From NCBI GenBank assembly GCA_008828725.1, contig MEHQ01001493.1, positions 541,982 to 605,981 of the forward strand: a stretch of 64,000 nucleotides of DNA, read 5' to 3'. Numbering within the stretch: the first letter of the stretch is position 1; every line of letters begins with the position of its first letter. The position numbers were made by a program, and so were the translations under genes. Under the pieces are notes generated by a model that made no database searches, was not told where the DNA came from, and saw nothing but the letters and a program-made list of their open reading frames with translations. Of this stretch, positions 1-9,571 are shown piece after piece. Origin of the DNA: Saccharina japonica. Lineage: Eukaryota > Sar > Phaeophyceae > Laminariales > Laminariaceae.

Positions 1-117
1 GCACCCATTGGCCAATCGGAGTCCCGCAGCGCAGAGAAAACCGCTTCTGTTGGGAAGAGCCCAAGAGGAGAGATGACTTTTCGTGATGGTGAACTGCGGA
101 GTTCCGGACCGACGAGA

Positions 118-420
118 CGCGGGGAAACTGCTTCCTGTCGAGGTTTCCCAGCCAGGGGTTGTAGACAGTAGCGCACCAGAGTGGAAGGATTTGATCATTT
201 GTGTCATGGATTTCTCGATATCAAGGGTTTCCACTCGCACCTATATGGGTACTCGGAGGGGGGACCGGGGATGTGTATATGTACGAGTATTCGTTCGTGT
301 TTCAAACAATACAAACTGTATGTTCTACCGAGCACCTTGGTAGGTGCTCGACCAACCTCCTCCTTCACAAGGGGGATAGCCTTCGTACGTAGACCTTGCC
401 TGCTTTAGGCGTGTCTATAT
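118..420 (-). repeat. Inverted copy of a satellite-like unit
   Basis: Read on the minus strand, this stretch matches the units at 915-1760. It shares the GACACGCCTAA start, the CAAGG tract, a GTGCTCG block, the 'GAGTGGAAACCC' block and the 'GATCAAATCCTTC' block. It faces the direct copies, so the left edge of the window can form a large imperfect foldback. No protein is supported here. Confidence 0.75.
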
Positions 421-544
421 GACCAGCCATACCAGTCAAGGAGTTCTGGAAAGAGGGGTGCATATCCCAGCAGTGAGTCAGGTAGAGGCTCAGTCGCGAC
501 TGCCGGTGGCAGTGGCAGCAGCGCCAAGGCCCCCGGAGGTAAGT

Positions 545-612
545 ACTTTCGTAGGGTATAGACACGCCTAAGCCAGGCAAGGTCTATGACCAAAAGCTAT
601 CCCACGAGGGGG
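545..612 (+). repeat. Partial satellite-like unit
   Basis: This is a short direct copy of the first ~65 bp of the unit (GACACGCCTAAGCCAGGCAA, then GGTCTATGACC). It lies just downstream of the inverted copy, separated by about 125 bp of unrelated sequence, so the two form a stem. The following 300 bp (613-914) contain no gene I can support. Confidence 0.6.
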
Positions 613-914
613 GGATCACCCGCACAACACAGCAGACGCAAGCTAGAAGTAAAAACCCGACGCATCCCGTGAAAACGACGGTACTATATACAACTCAACG
701 GCAGCAACACGTCATTAGCACTCAAAGAAGCCGTTGCACCCACACCAGCCCTCGTGCAGCTTCCGTAGACAGCACCACGTGTAGAGAGCGCCCTCTTCGC
801 CGTGAAGATAGCGTCCTGTCGAAAATGCGGCGTGATTCTGCCGCTGCCTCGAAAATTTCCAGAAATAAATTGCCCTGCTCTAACTTTGATGTGATCAGTC
901 AAAGTCATCGATAA

Positions 915-1760
915 CTATTGACACGTCTAAGCCAGGCAAGGTCTTCGTATGACCAAAGGGTATCTCCCTTGTGATCCAAGGGGGAGGCGGTCGAACATCA
1001 ATCCAACGTGCTTGGTAGAAAATAGAGTTGTATCATTTAAATAACGAGCAAATGCCATATAGGTACGAGTGGAAACCCCTGATATCAATAAATCCATTGC
1101 ACATATAATCAAATCCTTCAACGGTTTATCTCACTAAGCAAGGTCAGTACCTACTACTCTGGTGCTGTTCTGTCTCATAGACACGCCTAAGCCAGGCAAG
1201 GTCTATGACTAAAGGTCCTCACCCTTGTGACCCAAGGGGGAGGCTGGTCGAGCACCTACCAAGGTGCTCGATAGAAAACAGAGTTGTATTATTTAAACCA
1301 CGAGCAAATGCTCGCACATATCCCCGGTTTTCCATCACTAGCCATATAGGTACAAGTGGAAACCCCTGATATCAATAAAGCCATTGCACATATGATCAAA
1401 TCCTTCAACGGTTTATCTCACTAAGCAAAGTCAGTACCTACCATTCTTGTGCTCTACTATCCACATACCCACCTGGTGCTCTTCTGTCTCATAGACACGC
1501 CTAAGCCGGACAAGGTCTATGACCAAAGGTTATCCCCCTTGTGACCCAAGGGGGAGGCGGTCGAACACCAATCCAAGGTGCTTGGTAGAAAACAGAGTTG
1601 TATTATTTAAACCACGAGCAAATGCTCGTACATATCCCCGGTTCTACATCACTAGCCATATAGGTACGAATGGAAACCCCTGACATCAATAAAGCCATTG
1701 CACATATGATCAACTCCTTCAACGGTCCATCTCACTAAGCAAGGTCAGTACCTACCACTC
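915..1760 (+). repeat. Three tandem direct copies of the ~260-320 bp unit
   Basis: Units begin near 917, 1178 and 1494. Each carries GACACG(C/T)CTAAGCC, a CCCAAGGGGGAGG block, a GTGCT(C/T)G block, 'CCATATAGGTACGA' and 'CTCACTAAGCA'. The copies differ by point changes and small indels, so this is an ageing tandem array, not a recent expansion. The array ends where the gag fossil begins. Confidence 0.8.
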
Positions 1761-1762
1761 TG

Positions 1763-3542
1763 GTGCTCTACTGTTTACAATGCCCCCAAAAGCAAGTTGC
1801 TACTCAAAGTGGATATCTCAACGCTCTACTGTCTACAGCCCGTACTACAGCAGCCACTTCAGCAGCAGTAACACCTACAACCAGCCCCCGTCTGAGCTCG
1901 CAGCCCAGCAGCAACCTCTCAGCAGATCGAGTCGCAGGTATAACAACAGCCACCGCACCTTGTAGGACAACAGCGTCCACAGCATGTAGCCGGGCAGCAG
2001 CAGCAGTACGTACGTCATACAACAACCGCCTTACCCACAGGCCCCGCCACTTCTGGGCATGCAGTTTCCAAGATAGTGGCAGGGAGGAGGGCCTCCTAGC
2101 CACCGTGGGGTGGCGTGGGCGGCTAATGTGGGGGCATGGAGCACGTCAGCAGCTTAGAAGCCCGTACCATCTCGGCGGACTCCACCAAGCGAAAACTCAG
2201 GATATGGCAGGAGGCAGGAGCAGCGGCGATGTTTGTACTCCGAGGTGGTCTGTTTGTGCTGCCAGTTTCGTCCAGCGGTTTGTCTCATGTGCTCAGGTTT
2301 ATCGTCGACCCTAACAAGCGGCTCATCGACATGATCACTCCCCCGATAGCAAACATCGACATAGACGCGTTTTTACCTCCGGTCGAGCCGGGAACCGCGG
2401 CAGTGCCCCGAGCTCCAGAGGTGCACTTCCAAACGTTCGTCGAAGTTCTGGTGAAAGTGATCCAACAGGAAGCAGCGGAGTCCGCAGGGGGCGTGTCGCA
2501 GGGCAGGCGGGACTTGCTGATTGAGGAATGGCAGAAAATGTCCAAGACTCTGACCGCGTACATGAACACGCATTACAACACACTACTTCCAAGGCAGCAG
2601 CAAGTTCGCGGGCGAGTGATTTTCGCGGCCAACAGAGACACCAACGAGTTTTTCGGATTGGTTTTAGACGCCGCGGTTCGGGTGAAGACTGCCTTTCCCA
2701 ACTCCGCCCCGCCGGAAGGTGAGTGTGCCGGGATAAATGCACCAGCCTTCACGATGATCCGCGAACTGACATCGCGAGGAAGTTGCAGTTTGCTGGGTCG
2801 GATGGACACATCGCTGGAAGTGCCCAGGCTGGGCGGTACGACGGCGGCAGCAAAACCGGTCAAGAGAAAAGCGAACATAAAAGGGTTTTCACCAGCCACG
2901 CGGCCGCGTACGGACGGGGGACCGCGGGCGGGTTGGCCTTTTGTATCGGGCCTGCAGCAGATACGGACACCGGATTTTTTTTTTTTTTTTTTTTTTATCC
3001 TCCGGCGGATGGGTCAAAATAAAGCTTACGCCCTCCACACTTCCACGTCTCACTTCGTGCACTTCGTGTCGTGTGTCAATTCACTCCATGCCCCCTCGGA
3101 AGTATCAGCCCTTGCTGTCTACGACCTTCGGGAACTTGAGCATGTTGACCCGACCTGACCCCCGAAGGGGCCCGGTGCGGTGGGGATAGCCACCCGAAGA
3201 GTAAACTCTCCGGGTAGTGTGGAACTTGCCGCAGCTCATCCACTAACAAAAACCCAGGCCAAGAAGCCTTCCCGCCAGACTCGGATCATTTACGATCCAC
3301 CCTACCCGTTCGGGCGTTGGTCCTCGAAGGGACCTGCCATTTCGCGTGGCGGAGGCAACAGTGCAACAGAACCAACTGTCAATATTCGCATGGCCCTTTC
3401 GTTCAGGACGGTGCTGGGGCCCCGGGGTTGCCCTACCCGCCGCCGCCGCCGCTGCCGCCGCCGAGGTACCACCAGCAGCAGCAGCAGCAGCAGCCACAGC
3501 AGCTGCAGCAGTAACAACAACAGCAGCAGCTACAGCAACAGC
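1763..3542 (+). mobile_element. Fossil gag fragment of a DIRS-order (tyrosine recombinase) retrotransposon
   Basis: The sequence aligns with the Gag regions at 4300-4660 and 16440-16900. Shared parts are a polyQ-rich leader and a core containing 'TISADSTKRK', 'AGAAAMFVLRGGLFVLPVS' and 'DPNKRLIDMIT'. This copy keeps a longer Gag core than its neighbour (about 2136-2900). Further down it has a CCCH-type finger with C-x8-C-x4-C-x3-H spacing (about 3335-3395), then polyproline and polyQ. It is a broken remnant lacking pol, ended by a T-rich tract and the terminal repeat of the next element. Confidence 0.75.
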
Positions 3543-3768
3543 AAATTAATATATTCAAATTCATTTCGAATATGGAGTTTGTGTAATTTTAAATGGCAAG
3601 AATGTGGGAGGGAAAAGGGGTTGTAATAAAGTGGAAGGCGTTATGGGAAAGTGTTGTGGAAGCTGGACACTTGCTGGCAAGCAGCGAAGTGAACAGCAGA
3701 GCAGCACGCAGAGCGCAAGGGGAGGTGACCGAGCAGAGGTTGGGATTGGTTTGAGCGTTTTTTCGGGC
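3543..3768 (+). repeat. Left terminal repeat of the DIRS-order element
   Basis: It begins around 'ATTCAAATTCATTTCG' and 'ATATGGAGTTTGTGTAA'. It is repeated in direct orientation at 9346-9571, and a diverged form lies at 15840-16050. It contains the leader just upstream of the Gag start. Confidence 0.85.
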
Positions 3769-3771
3769 AAG

Positions 3772-4950
3772 ATGAGCAACGCAGGCAAGCGACGGGCTCG
3801 CTTTGCGGCGAATGACAGCGAGGGAAGGAGAAGCGAAGAGGAGAAAGACGGAGGGGGCACTGTCAGCACCGAGGGAGAGGAGGGAGAGGAGCTCGGAGCA
3901 GGCTCGGGCACGGGCTGCGGCAGCGGCATTGCTCGAGCCGACGAGCTGCAAAGAAGCAGCGGCAGCAGGCAGACGCCAGCTGAGCAGCTTCTGGAAGCCG
4001 TTTTGCTGCTCACAAAAGTCTTGCAACAACAGCCAGCGCAGCAACAGCAGCCAGCGCAGCAGCCGCAACAGCAGCAACAACAGCAGGTGCAGCAGCAGGC
4101 ACCTCTCGCGCAGCAGCAGCACCTAGCAGCACCCCCGAGTGGGCCGGCAGTACAGCAGCAACTCCATCAGCAGCAACACCTCCAACCAGCACCCCCCTGA
4201 GCCCGCAGCACAGCAGCAGTCGGCAGTTCAGCAGCCTTAGCAGATCGAGCCACAGATACCACACCAACCACCATACCTGGCAGGACAACAGCACCACCAG
4301 CAGGGAGCAGGGCAGCAGCAGCACGGCATGCTTCAACCGCCTTACGCACAAGCCCCACACCTTCTGGGCATGCAGTTCCCAGGATGGTGGCAGGGGGGAG
4401 GGCCTCCTTTGCAGCCAGCGTGGGGTAGCGTGGGTGGCCCTTTTGGGGGCATGGAGCACGTCAGAAGCTTAGAAGCCCTTACCATCTCGGCGGACTCCAC
4501 CAAGCGAAAAATCAGAATGTGGCAGGAGGCAGGAGCAGCGGCGATGTTTGTGCTCCGAGGTGGTCTGTTTGTGCTGCCAGTGTCGGTCAGCGATTTGTCT
4601 CATGTGCTCAGGTTTATCGTCGACCCTAACAAGCGGCTCATCGACATGATCACTCCCTCGTTCAGGACGGTACTGGGGCCCCGGGGCTGTCCTGTCCACC
4701 TCCGCCGCCGCCGCCGAGGTACCAGCAGCAGCAGCAGCAGCAGCAGCAGCCACAGCAGCAGCAGCAGCAGCAGCAACAGCAACAGCCACAGCAGCTGCAA
4801 CAGCAACAACAGCAGCAGCCACAGCAACAGCAGCAGCCTCCGGCGGCCGTCGCGAGGTTCAGCTTCTCGCACGGGCAGAGCCAGGGGAGGGGTGGCGGAT
4901 CCCAGGGCAGACAGGGACCCGGGGCGGGCAGAGGAGGTGGAGGTAATTGA
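3772..4950 (+). other. Gag region of the DIRS-order element
   Basis: The likely Gag start is MSNAGKRRARFAAND, at 3772, just after the terminal repeat; the same start recurs in the third copy near 16050. A charged Glu/Gly-rich segment follows, then long CAG-encoded polyglutamine and the shared core ('TISADSTKRKIRMW', 'VLRGGLFVLPVS'). The C-terminal part is Gln-rich, then Gly/Arg-rich. Such Gag proteins assemble the retrotransposon particle and bind RNA. The copy is not fully open, and the missing detail is left as fossil. Confidence 0.7.
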
Positions 4951-4968
4951 CAGGGCGGGCCTCGCCTG

Positions 4969-7614
4969 ATGGCGGGGCCGGACGGCAAGTGGCGCGAGGT
5001 GGAGGGCGGAGTTTCGCCTTTGGTGGACACCAGTAAGTCGGTGGGACTGACTGGCGCACCCCAACCGGGATCGGTGTCGCAAGCGGTGTTCGTGGGTGAG
5101 TCGTGTGACCGTGAATGTGACAAGCTGGTTCTTGACAGTAGGACAATTTTTACTGAACAGCATAGCAGTACGGAAAGTAGCAACGCTAGGCATGATTGTT
5201 GTCAGTTGCCGGACTTGGCAGTTAACGAGTCGGAACAGAGTGGCGGTAGGTTCACACAGCGTTACCAGGAGCGAGGTAAGTTGCCGAACCCTGATTGTTT
5301 CGAGCCGAAATGCAATCACACTGTACATAACTACTGTGGGCATGGCCAGTCGCCTGTCCGTGATGGTCCCGAGTCGGGATTGTCTAAAAATAATAACGCA
5401 AGACAGAATTACTGTGGGCATGGCCAGTTGCGTGCCCTTGATCGTTCCGAGTCGGAACAGGATAGCAGTGAATCTAGACAGCGTTACCAAGGTTATGGCC
5501 AGTTGCCTGGCCTTGGGCGTGCCCAGTCGGCGCAAGGCTTGCGAGAGTACTCAAAAGCACCGCAGGGGCGGCATGGTCACGGCCAGTTGCCGGATCAAAA
5601 GTCCCGGTCGGAAAATAAATTCCAGAGTCATGGCCAGTTGCCTGACGTTGGTCGTGTCCAGTCGACGCAAGGCTGGCGAGAGTCCTCAAAGGCAACTAAC
5701 TTAAGCGAGTACGCAAAAAAAATATATGCACCCGAGTCGGGACGACAAGTAGCCCCTTTAGATGGAGAAGAAGCGTACTACACTCAAGTTCAGACATGCA
5801 ATGTAACCAACAATGGCAACAGCAGACAAGCAAAAATCGCTGAGCGGAACGATAAATGGATTCAAACAAAAACGTCGATGGCCGCCAAAAACTGCAACCT
5901 TTCTAGTACGAAACGAACCATTCGAGAGTTAGCAGAAATAGGCACAGAGCTGTTACATGTACGCAATGGTAGCGTGGGAGACGTGGCTGTTGGAATCGGA
6001 GGCACCTTGGTGTCACCTCCGTTCTCTCTCAGTCAAGTGGAACACAATTTTGGGGATAATAAAAGCCTCCCAGCAATAACGGAGCTCGTAGACATTATCA
6101 AGAATGGCGTCCCGGTGAAAACATCTGTCACGGACCTCGACCCAACCAGAGCAATGCAGTATGGAAATCACAGTACCGTGGCAGAACACATGGACCTAGT
6201 TTGGGAAAAACTGTATGAAGATATTAGACGAAATCGAGTGCTAGTGTTTGACAGAGAATCCGCTACCTTGTTAAAAGGGCTACGGGTGGCACCTCTGGGG
6301 GCGGTGGTCACACACAAGGTCATAATCATTAACGACTACTCGTTTGAGGCCGGAGCGGCCAGGGGGGAGAAGGGGGGATTGAACAGAGACACACAGACCG
6401 AAGAGGTATCAAAATATCTCTGTGGTGACGCCCTCCCCGCATTTCTAAAGGCTCTTACAGACCTTCGAATAAGGTTCCCCCACCGCCGTATACTTTTGGC
6501 AAAGGCAGACGTAACTGACGCTTTCAGGAACGTTATAATTGCACCACACCAGGCACATAACTTTTGTTATGTGATAGACGACGTTTTGGTCTCGGATTTC
6601 AGACTCACTTTTGGCTGGGCAGCCTCGCCCGGGTACTGGGGCCTCATGGCCGCAGCGGCCGAACACGCCCACTGTAACACTACGGTAAATAGCGCCGTTA
6701 TCCTACCCGAAGGAAAGACCATGATGTCGCACGTCAAAATCGTGAAGCCGTGGGAGACGGGAAATCCAACTCGGATTCCAACCGGAGTAAGAGTTAACGC
6801 CCCGCGAAGGGGCGGGCCGAACGAACCGTTTTTAACCTCCGTCTATGTAGATGATTTCATTATGGCCAGCGTGCAGCTCAACGCCTCTGATCAGACAGCT
6901 CTAATAGCGTCGGCTTCTCTAGCATCAGATAACGTAAGATTATTTGGACCAGGTGAAAAAGGTGAAACTCCAATTCTCGCCCCGAAGAAGAGAACGAATT
7001 GGAATTCAACCGTGGATGCTCTCGGGTTTACCATTAACACCCACACCATGCGAATCTCTGTCACTAAAGAAAGGATAGAAGCGATTAGACTACTCCTAGA
7101 ACTTGAGTGGCCGAGAAGCAAAGCGCACGCAGGCGCGCAGGCCGTTCTCAGCATGGCCGGAAAATTATGGAACCTCACATATGTCGTCAGACCGGGACGA
7201 TATTTTGTCTGGCAGCTTTTACGTTTGACCGATCTTCACAAAATAGCTAAGTCGAAACAACGGACGCGAAGAGTAGTAAAACTGGGCTGGGAGTTTCACA
7301 ATGATATTGCCTTCTGGAAGTGGGCAATCGACCATAAATTGGTTAACGCCGGCGAGTCGCTTGGAGCACCTTTTTACGCACACGTACAACGAACTGCTTC
7401 ACGACGATACTATTCAGACGCAAGCTTTACTGCAGTCGGGGGGGTTTTGCCCAGAGCTCCAGGTGTATTGGAGATACGATCTGAACCACCGGCTGTCCGA
7501 GCTTCTGCGAAAACAGGTGGTAACGAAGGGCGAGGACGCAATAACGATCAACTTACTCGAACTCTGTGGTATGGTAATGACAGCGTACGTGACACAAGTC
7601 TTGTTGAAAGATAG
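4969..7614 (+). CDS. Pol region of the DIRS-order element: linker plus reverse transcriptase
   Basis: The first ~130-250 residues hold about six degenerate repeats built around (Y/H)GQLP, such as 'HGQLPDVGR'. The reverse transcriptase follows. Motif A is 'KADVTDAFRNVI' (about 6500), motif B 'FGWAASPGYWG' (about 6610) and motif C 'VYVDDFIM' (about 6843). The 'DAFRNV' and 'YVDD' style fits DIRS-type polymerases, which copy the element RNA into DNA. RNase H continues in the overlapping frame downstream. The region is part of a fossil element. Confidence 0.85.
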   Translation: MAGPDGKWREVEGGVSPLVDTSKSVGLTGAPQPGSVSQAVFVGESCDRECDKLVLDSRTIFTEQHSSTESSNARHDCCQLPDLAVNESEQSGGRFTQRYQERGKLPNPDCFEPKCNHTVHNYCGHGQSPVRDGPESGLSKNNNARQNYCGHGQLRALDRSESEQDSSESRQRYQGYGQLPGLGRAQSAQGLREYSKAPQGRHGHGQLPDQKSRSENKFQSHGQLPDVGRVQSTQGWRESSKATNLSEYAKKIYAPESGRQVAPLDGEEAYYTQVQTCNVTNNGNSRQAKIAERNDKWIQTKTSMAAKNCNLSSTKRTIRELAEIGTELLHVRNGSVGDVAVGIGGTLVSPPFSLSQVEHNFGDNKSLPAITELVDIIKNGVPVKTSVTDLDPTRAMQYGNHSTVAEHMDLVWEKLYEDIRRNRVLVFDRESATLLKGLRVAPLGAVVTHKVIIINDYSFEAGAARGEKGGLNRDTQTEEVSKYLCGDALPAFLKALTDLRIRFPHRRILLAKADVTDAFRNVIIAPHQAHNFCYVIDDVLVSDFRLTFGWAASPGYWGLMAAAAEHAHCNTTVNSAVILPEGKTMMSHVKIVKPWETGNPTRIPTGVRVNAPRRGGPNEPFLTSVYVDDFIMASVQLNASDQTALIASASLASDNVRLFGPGEKGETPILAPKKRTNWNSTVDALGFTINTHTMRISVTKERIEAIRLLLELEWPRSKAHAGAQAVLSMAGKLWNLTYVVRPGRYFVWQLLRLTDLHKIAKSKQRTRRVVKLGWEFHNDIAFWKWAIDHKLVNAGESLGAPFYAHVQRTASRRYYSDASFTAVGGVLPRAPGVLEIRSEPPAVRASAKTGGNEGRGRNNDQLTRTLWYGNDSVRDTSLVER

Positions 7615-7840
7615 GCCGAAAACACCAGGAGATCCAGTACTGTTGAGAGGGGACAACGCGGCAGCAGTGTCGTGGATTAACAGATGTGAAGGATCACGTA
7701 ACAGACGAGCGGCCCCAGCCATGAGATTATTGGGTAGACTGGAAATCACGAGCGGTTGGACCCATGACGCAAAACATATTCCAGGTGTGCAGAATGTGGT
7801 GGCGGACGGCATTTCCAGATGGCCAAAAGAACAGATCGCG
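7290..7840 (+). other. RNase H domain of the DIRS-order element
   Basis: RNase H landmarks appear in order: 'YYSDASF' (first acidic residue), 'INLLELCGM' (Glu), 'LLRGDNAAAVSWI' (Asp) and 'HIPGVQNVVADGISR' (His/Asp at the C-terminal end). This enzyme degrades the RNA strand during reverse transcription. The domain follows directly on the reverse transcriptase, as in other DIRS elements. Confidence 0.8.
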
Positions 7841-8068
7841 CGCAACCTGCAGAGCCTCGTACACGGGGAATGGAGAGAGAAAAGTACAGCTCAGGGCGGG
7901 TGCGGTTTTTTTTTTGAGACAATTCTATAGCCCAATTTTCCCACAGAGTACATGGATGACGTGTTATGGGATGCGATGACACGAACTGCAGAATCATGAA
8001 CACTTCTCAAACCCCTCCGAGCAGGATCATACGCGGGAGAGGGAGGGAGTGAGGACGAGGCGAAAAGG

Positions 8069-9112
8069 TTGGTGGAGACCCTAGCGCTGGCCTCGGTGGG
8101 TGGAAGCACGCAAAAGGTGTACTGGAATCAATGGAAAACGTGGTGCCGTCTCAGGGCGTTAGAAGGAAAGGGGGCGTGGCTGTTGGAAAGGGACGGAGTA
8201 GATGCGGCAGTTAAAGAGCTGACGAAAGTCATGGCGTTGGGATGCTTTAGCTTCAAAAACCAGAGTCAGACGGTTCGAGGGTATCTAGCCGCGGTCAAGT
8301 ATTTCCACAGAATGTTTGAGGGGTGGGAATTGTCCACGTCGCACTGCATGGTGACAGCAGTAGGAAAAAGGATCGACAGAGCACACGGAAAGTCAGAGGT
8401 ACGCCCCAAGGTGAGGAAACCTCTGTCGTCGGAACTGCTAACCAAGGGGAGGGGGTGTGTAGCCGGTGTAGAGACCGAAGGGTGGATAGTGTGGTACGGT
8501 CTCGCTTTGTCGTTCCATTTATTGTGCAGAGCCTCGGAAATTTGGGCTTTTGGTAATGGCCTGGTACACCCGGACTTTTGTCTGACGAGAAGGGACTTGG
8601 AATTTTATGCGGGAGCGTCACAACTGGCGTGGGATGACAGGCGCATAGCGGACAGAGTAGAAGTGAAGTTCCGCGCGTCCAAGTCAGACAACAAGAAGTT
8701 ATGGGCAACCGTTACCAGGACGAGCGTACCGGTAGGGAAGGACCAAGGGACGAGGGGTTACGGGGCTCTGGAAATTATTTTGGACCTGCTGGACCTGTAC
8801 CCCGAGTTGAGCGGGTCAGCACCGCTCATGCAGACACGCACGGCAAGTGGGTGGAAGGTTATCTCGCGCGCGGTAGCGACGAAAGCCTTGAGGCGGATGG
8901 TGAGTAGTTTGGGTAGAGACCCGGCGCAGTACGCCTTACACTCAGGTAGGATTGGTGGGGCCACGGAGCTGGCGGCACAAGGTCATCGGATATTCAGATC
9001 CAAAGGGCGGGGAGATGAGAAGTCCCTGGCGTTCATGGTTTACGTAAGAGCGGGAGGGGAGGGGGCAGATTCTGTGTCAGAAGCTCTACAAGGTAAACGG
9101 GAAGAGGAGTAA
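8069..9112 (+). CDS. Tyrosine recombinase of the DIRS-order element
   Basis: This 347-residue ORF has the phage-integrase-type tyrosine recombinase fold used by DIRS elements to insert a circular DNA copy. The visible catalytic residues are Arg in 'LLCRASEIW' (about residue 152), His and Arg in 'LHSGRIGGATELA' (about residues 294-297) and the nucleophile candidate Tyr in 'AFMVYVRAG' (about residue 325). The N-terminal part ('STQKVYWNQWKTW') matches the SAM-like DNA-binding start of this family. Its length is usual for the family and the frame looks whole. The start at 8069 is the first Met; translation could begin upstream. Confidence 0.88.
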   Translation: MVETLALASVGGSTQKVYWNQWKTWCRLRALEGKGAWLLERDGVDAAVKELTKVMALGCFSFKNQSQTVRGYLAAVKYFHRMFEGWELSTSHCMVTAVGKRIDRAHGKSEVRPKVRKPLSSELLTKGRGCVAGVETEGWIVWYGLALSFHLLCRASEIWAFGNGLVHPDFCLTRRDLEFYAGASQLAWDDRRIADRVEVKFRASKSDNKKLWATVTRTSVPVGKDQGTRGYGALEIILDLLDLYPELSGSAPLMQTRTASGWKVISRAVATKALRRMVSSLGRDPAQYALHSGRIGGATELAAQGHRIFRSKGRGDEKSLAFMVYVRAGGEGADSVSEALQGKREEE

Positions 9113-9345
9113 GAAGATGAGTTTCAGAGGTAATCGGGCTTGCCCAATGGAGAAAAGTGTGGCCAGGGTTTCCGTTTTTTTCTCGGCGGTACGGGGCCGA
9201 AACGTAAACGGAGTGGGTTAGCTCGAAGGGGTTTTTCTGTGTTTAGTTTTCTGGGAGCAGGGTATCCCATTGTACCGTGTGGGTGCCGTCTAGGCATCAT
9301 TTTACTGCGTAAAATAATTCCACAATTCTTGAGCCAAAATATAAC

Positions 9346-9571
9346 AAATTAATACATTCAAATTCATTTCGAATATGGAGTTTGTGTAATTTTAAATGGC
9401 AAGAATGTGGGAGGGAAAAGGGGTTGTAATAAAGTGGAAGGCGTTATGGGAAAGTGTTGTGGAAGCTGGACACTTGCTGGCAAGCAGCGAAGCGAACAGC
9501 ATGATCAGCACGCAGAGCGCTAGGGGAGGTGACCGAGCAGAGGTTGGTATTGGTTTGAGCGTTTTTTCCCC
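9346..9571 (+). repeat. Right terminal repeat of the DIRS-order element
   Basis: It is nearly identical to 3543-3768, from 'ATTCAAATTCATTTCG' through 'GTGACCGAGCAGAGGTTGG' to 'GAGCGTTTTTTC'. The copies part at the end, where the left copy runs into the Gag start and this one into unrelated sequence. I looked for the split direct repeats (A1-B1-A2-B2) of Ngaro/PAT types and saw no second B block. Confidence 0.85.

Larger units (their letters stand above)
3543..9571 (+). mobile_element. DIRS-order tyrosine-recombinase retrotransposon, nearly complete fossil
   Basis: A ~6.0-kb element lies between two direct terminal repeats (3543-3768 and 9346-9571). The parts run in order: polyQ Gag, a repeat-rich linker, reverse transcriptase, RNase H and a tyrosine recombinase. 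A tyrosine recombinase in place of a DDE integrase defines the DIRS order (DIRS, PAT and Ngaro groups). No methyltransferase or SGNH hydrolase region was recognised, so the subgroup is open. The terminal repeats are nearly identical over ~220 bp, which suggests a fairly recent insertion. The element is broken in a few places and I do not call it active. RT and RNase H lie in overlapping reading frames; overlapping ORFs are known in this order. Confidence 0.85.

Noticed and set aside
3243-3549. Poly-alanine, poly-leucine and polyQ ORFs on both strands
   Set aside because: They are frame shadows of the CAG/CTG tract in the gag fossil; the same applies near 4700-4830, 20760-20860, 32200-32460 and 40120-40380.
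8295-8708. Minus-strand ORF inside the recombinase
   Set aside because: Antisense shadow of the tyrosine recombinase gene.
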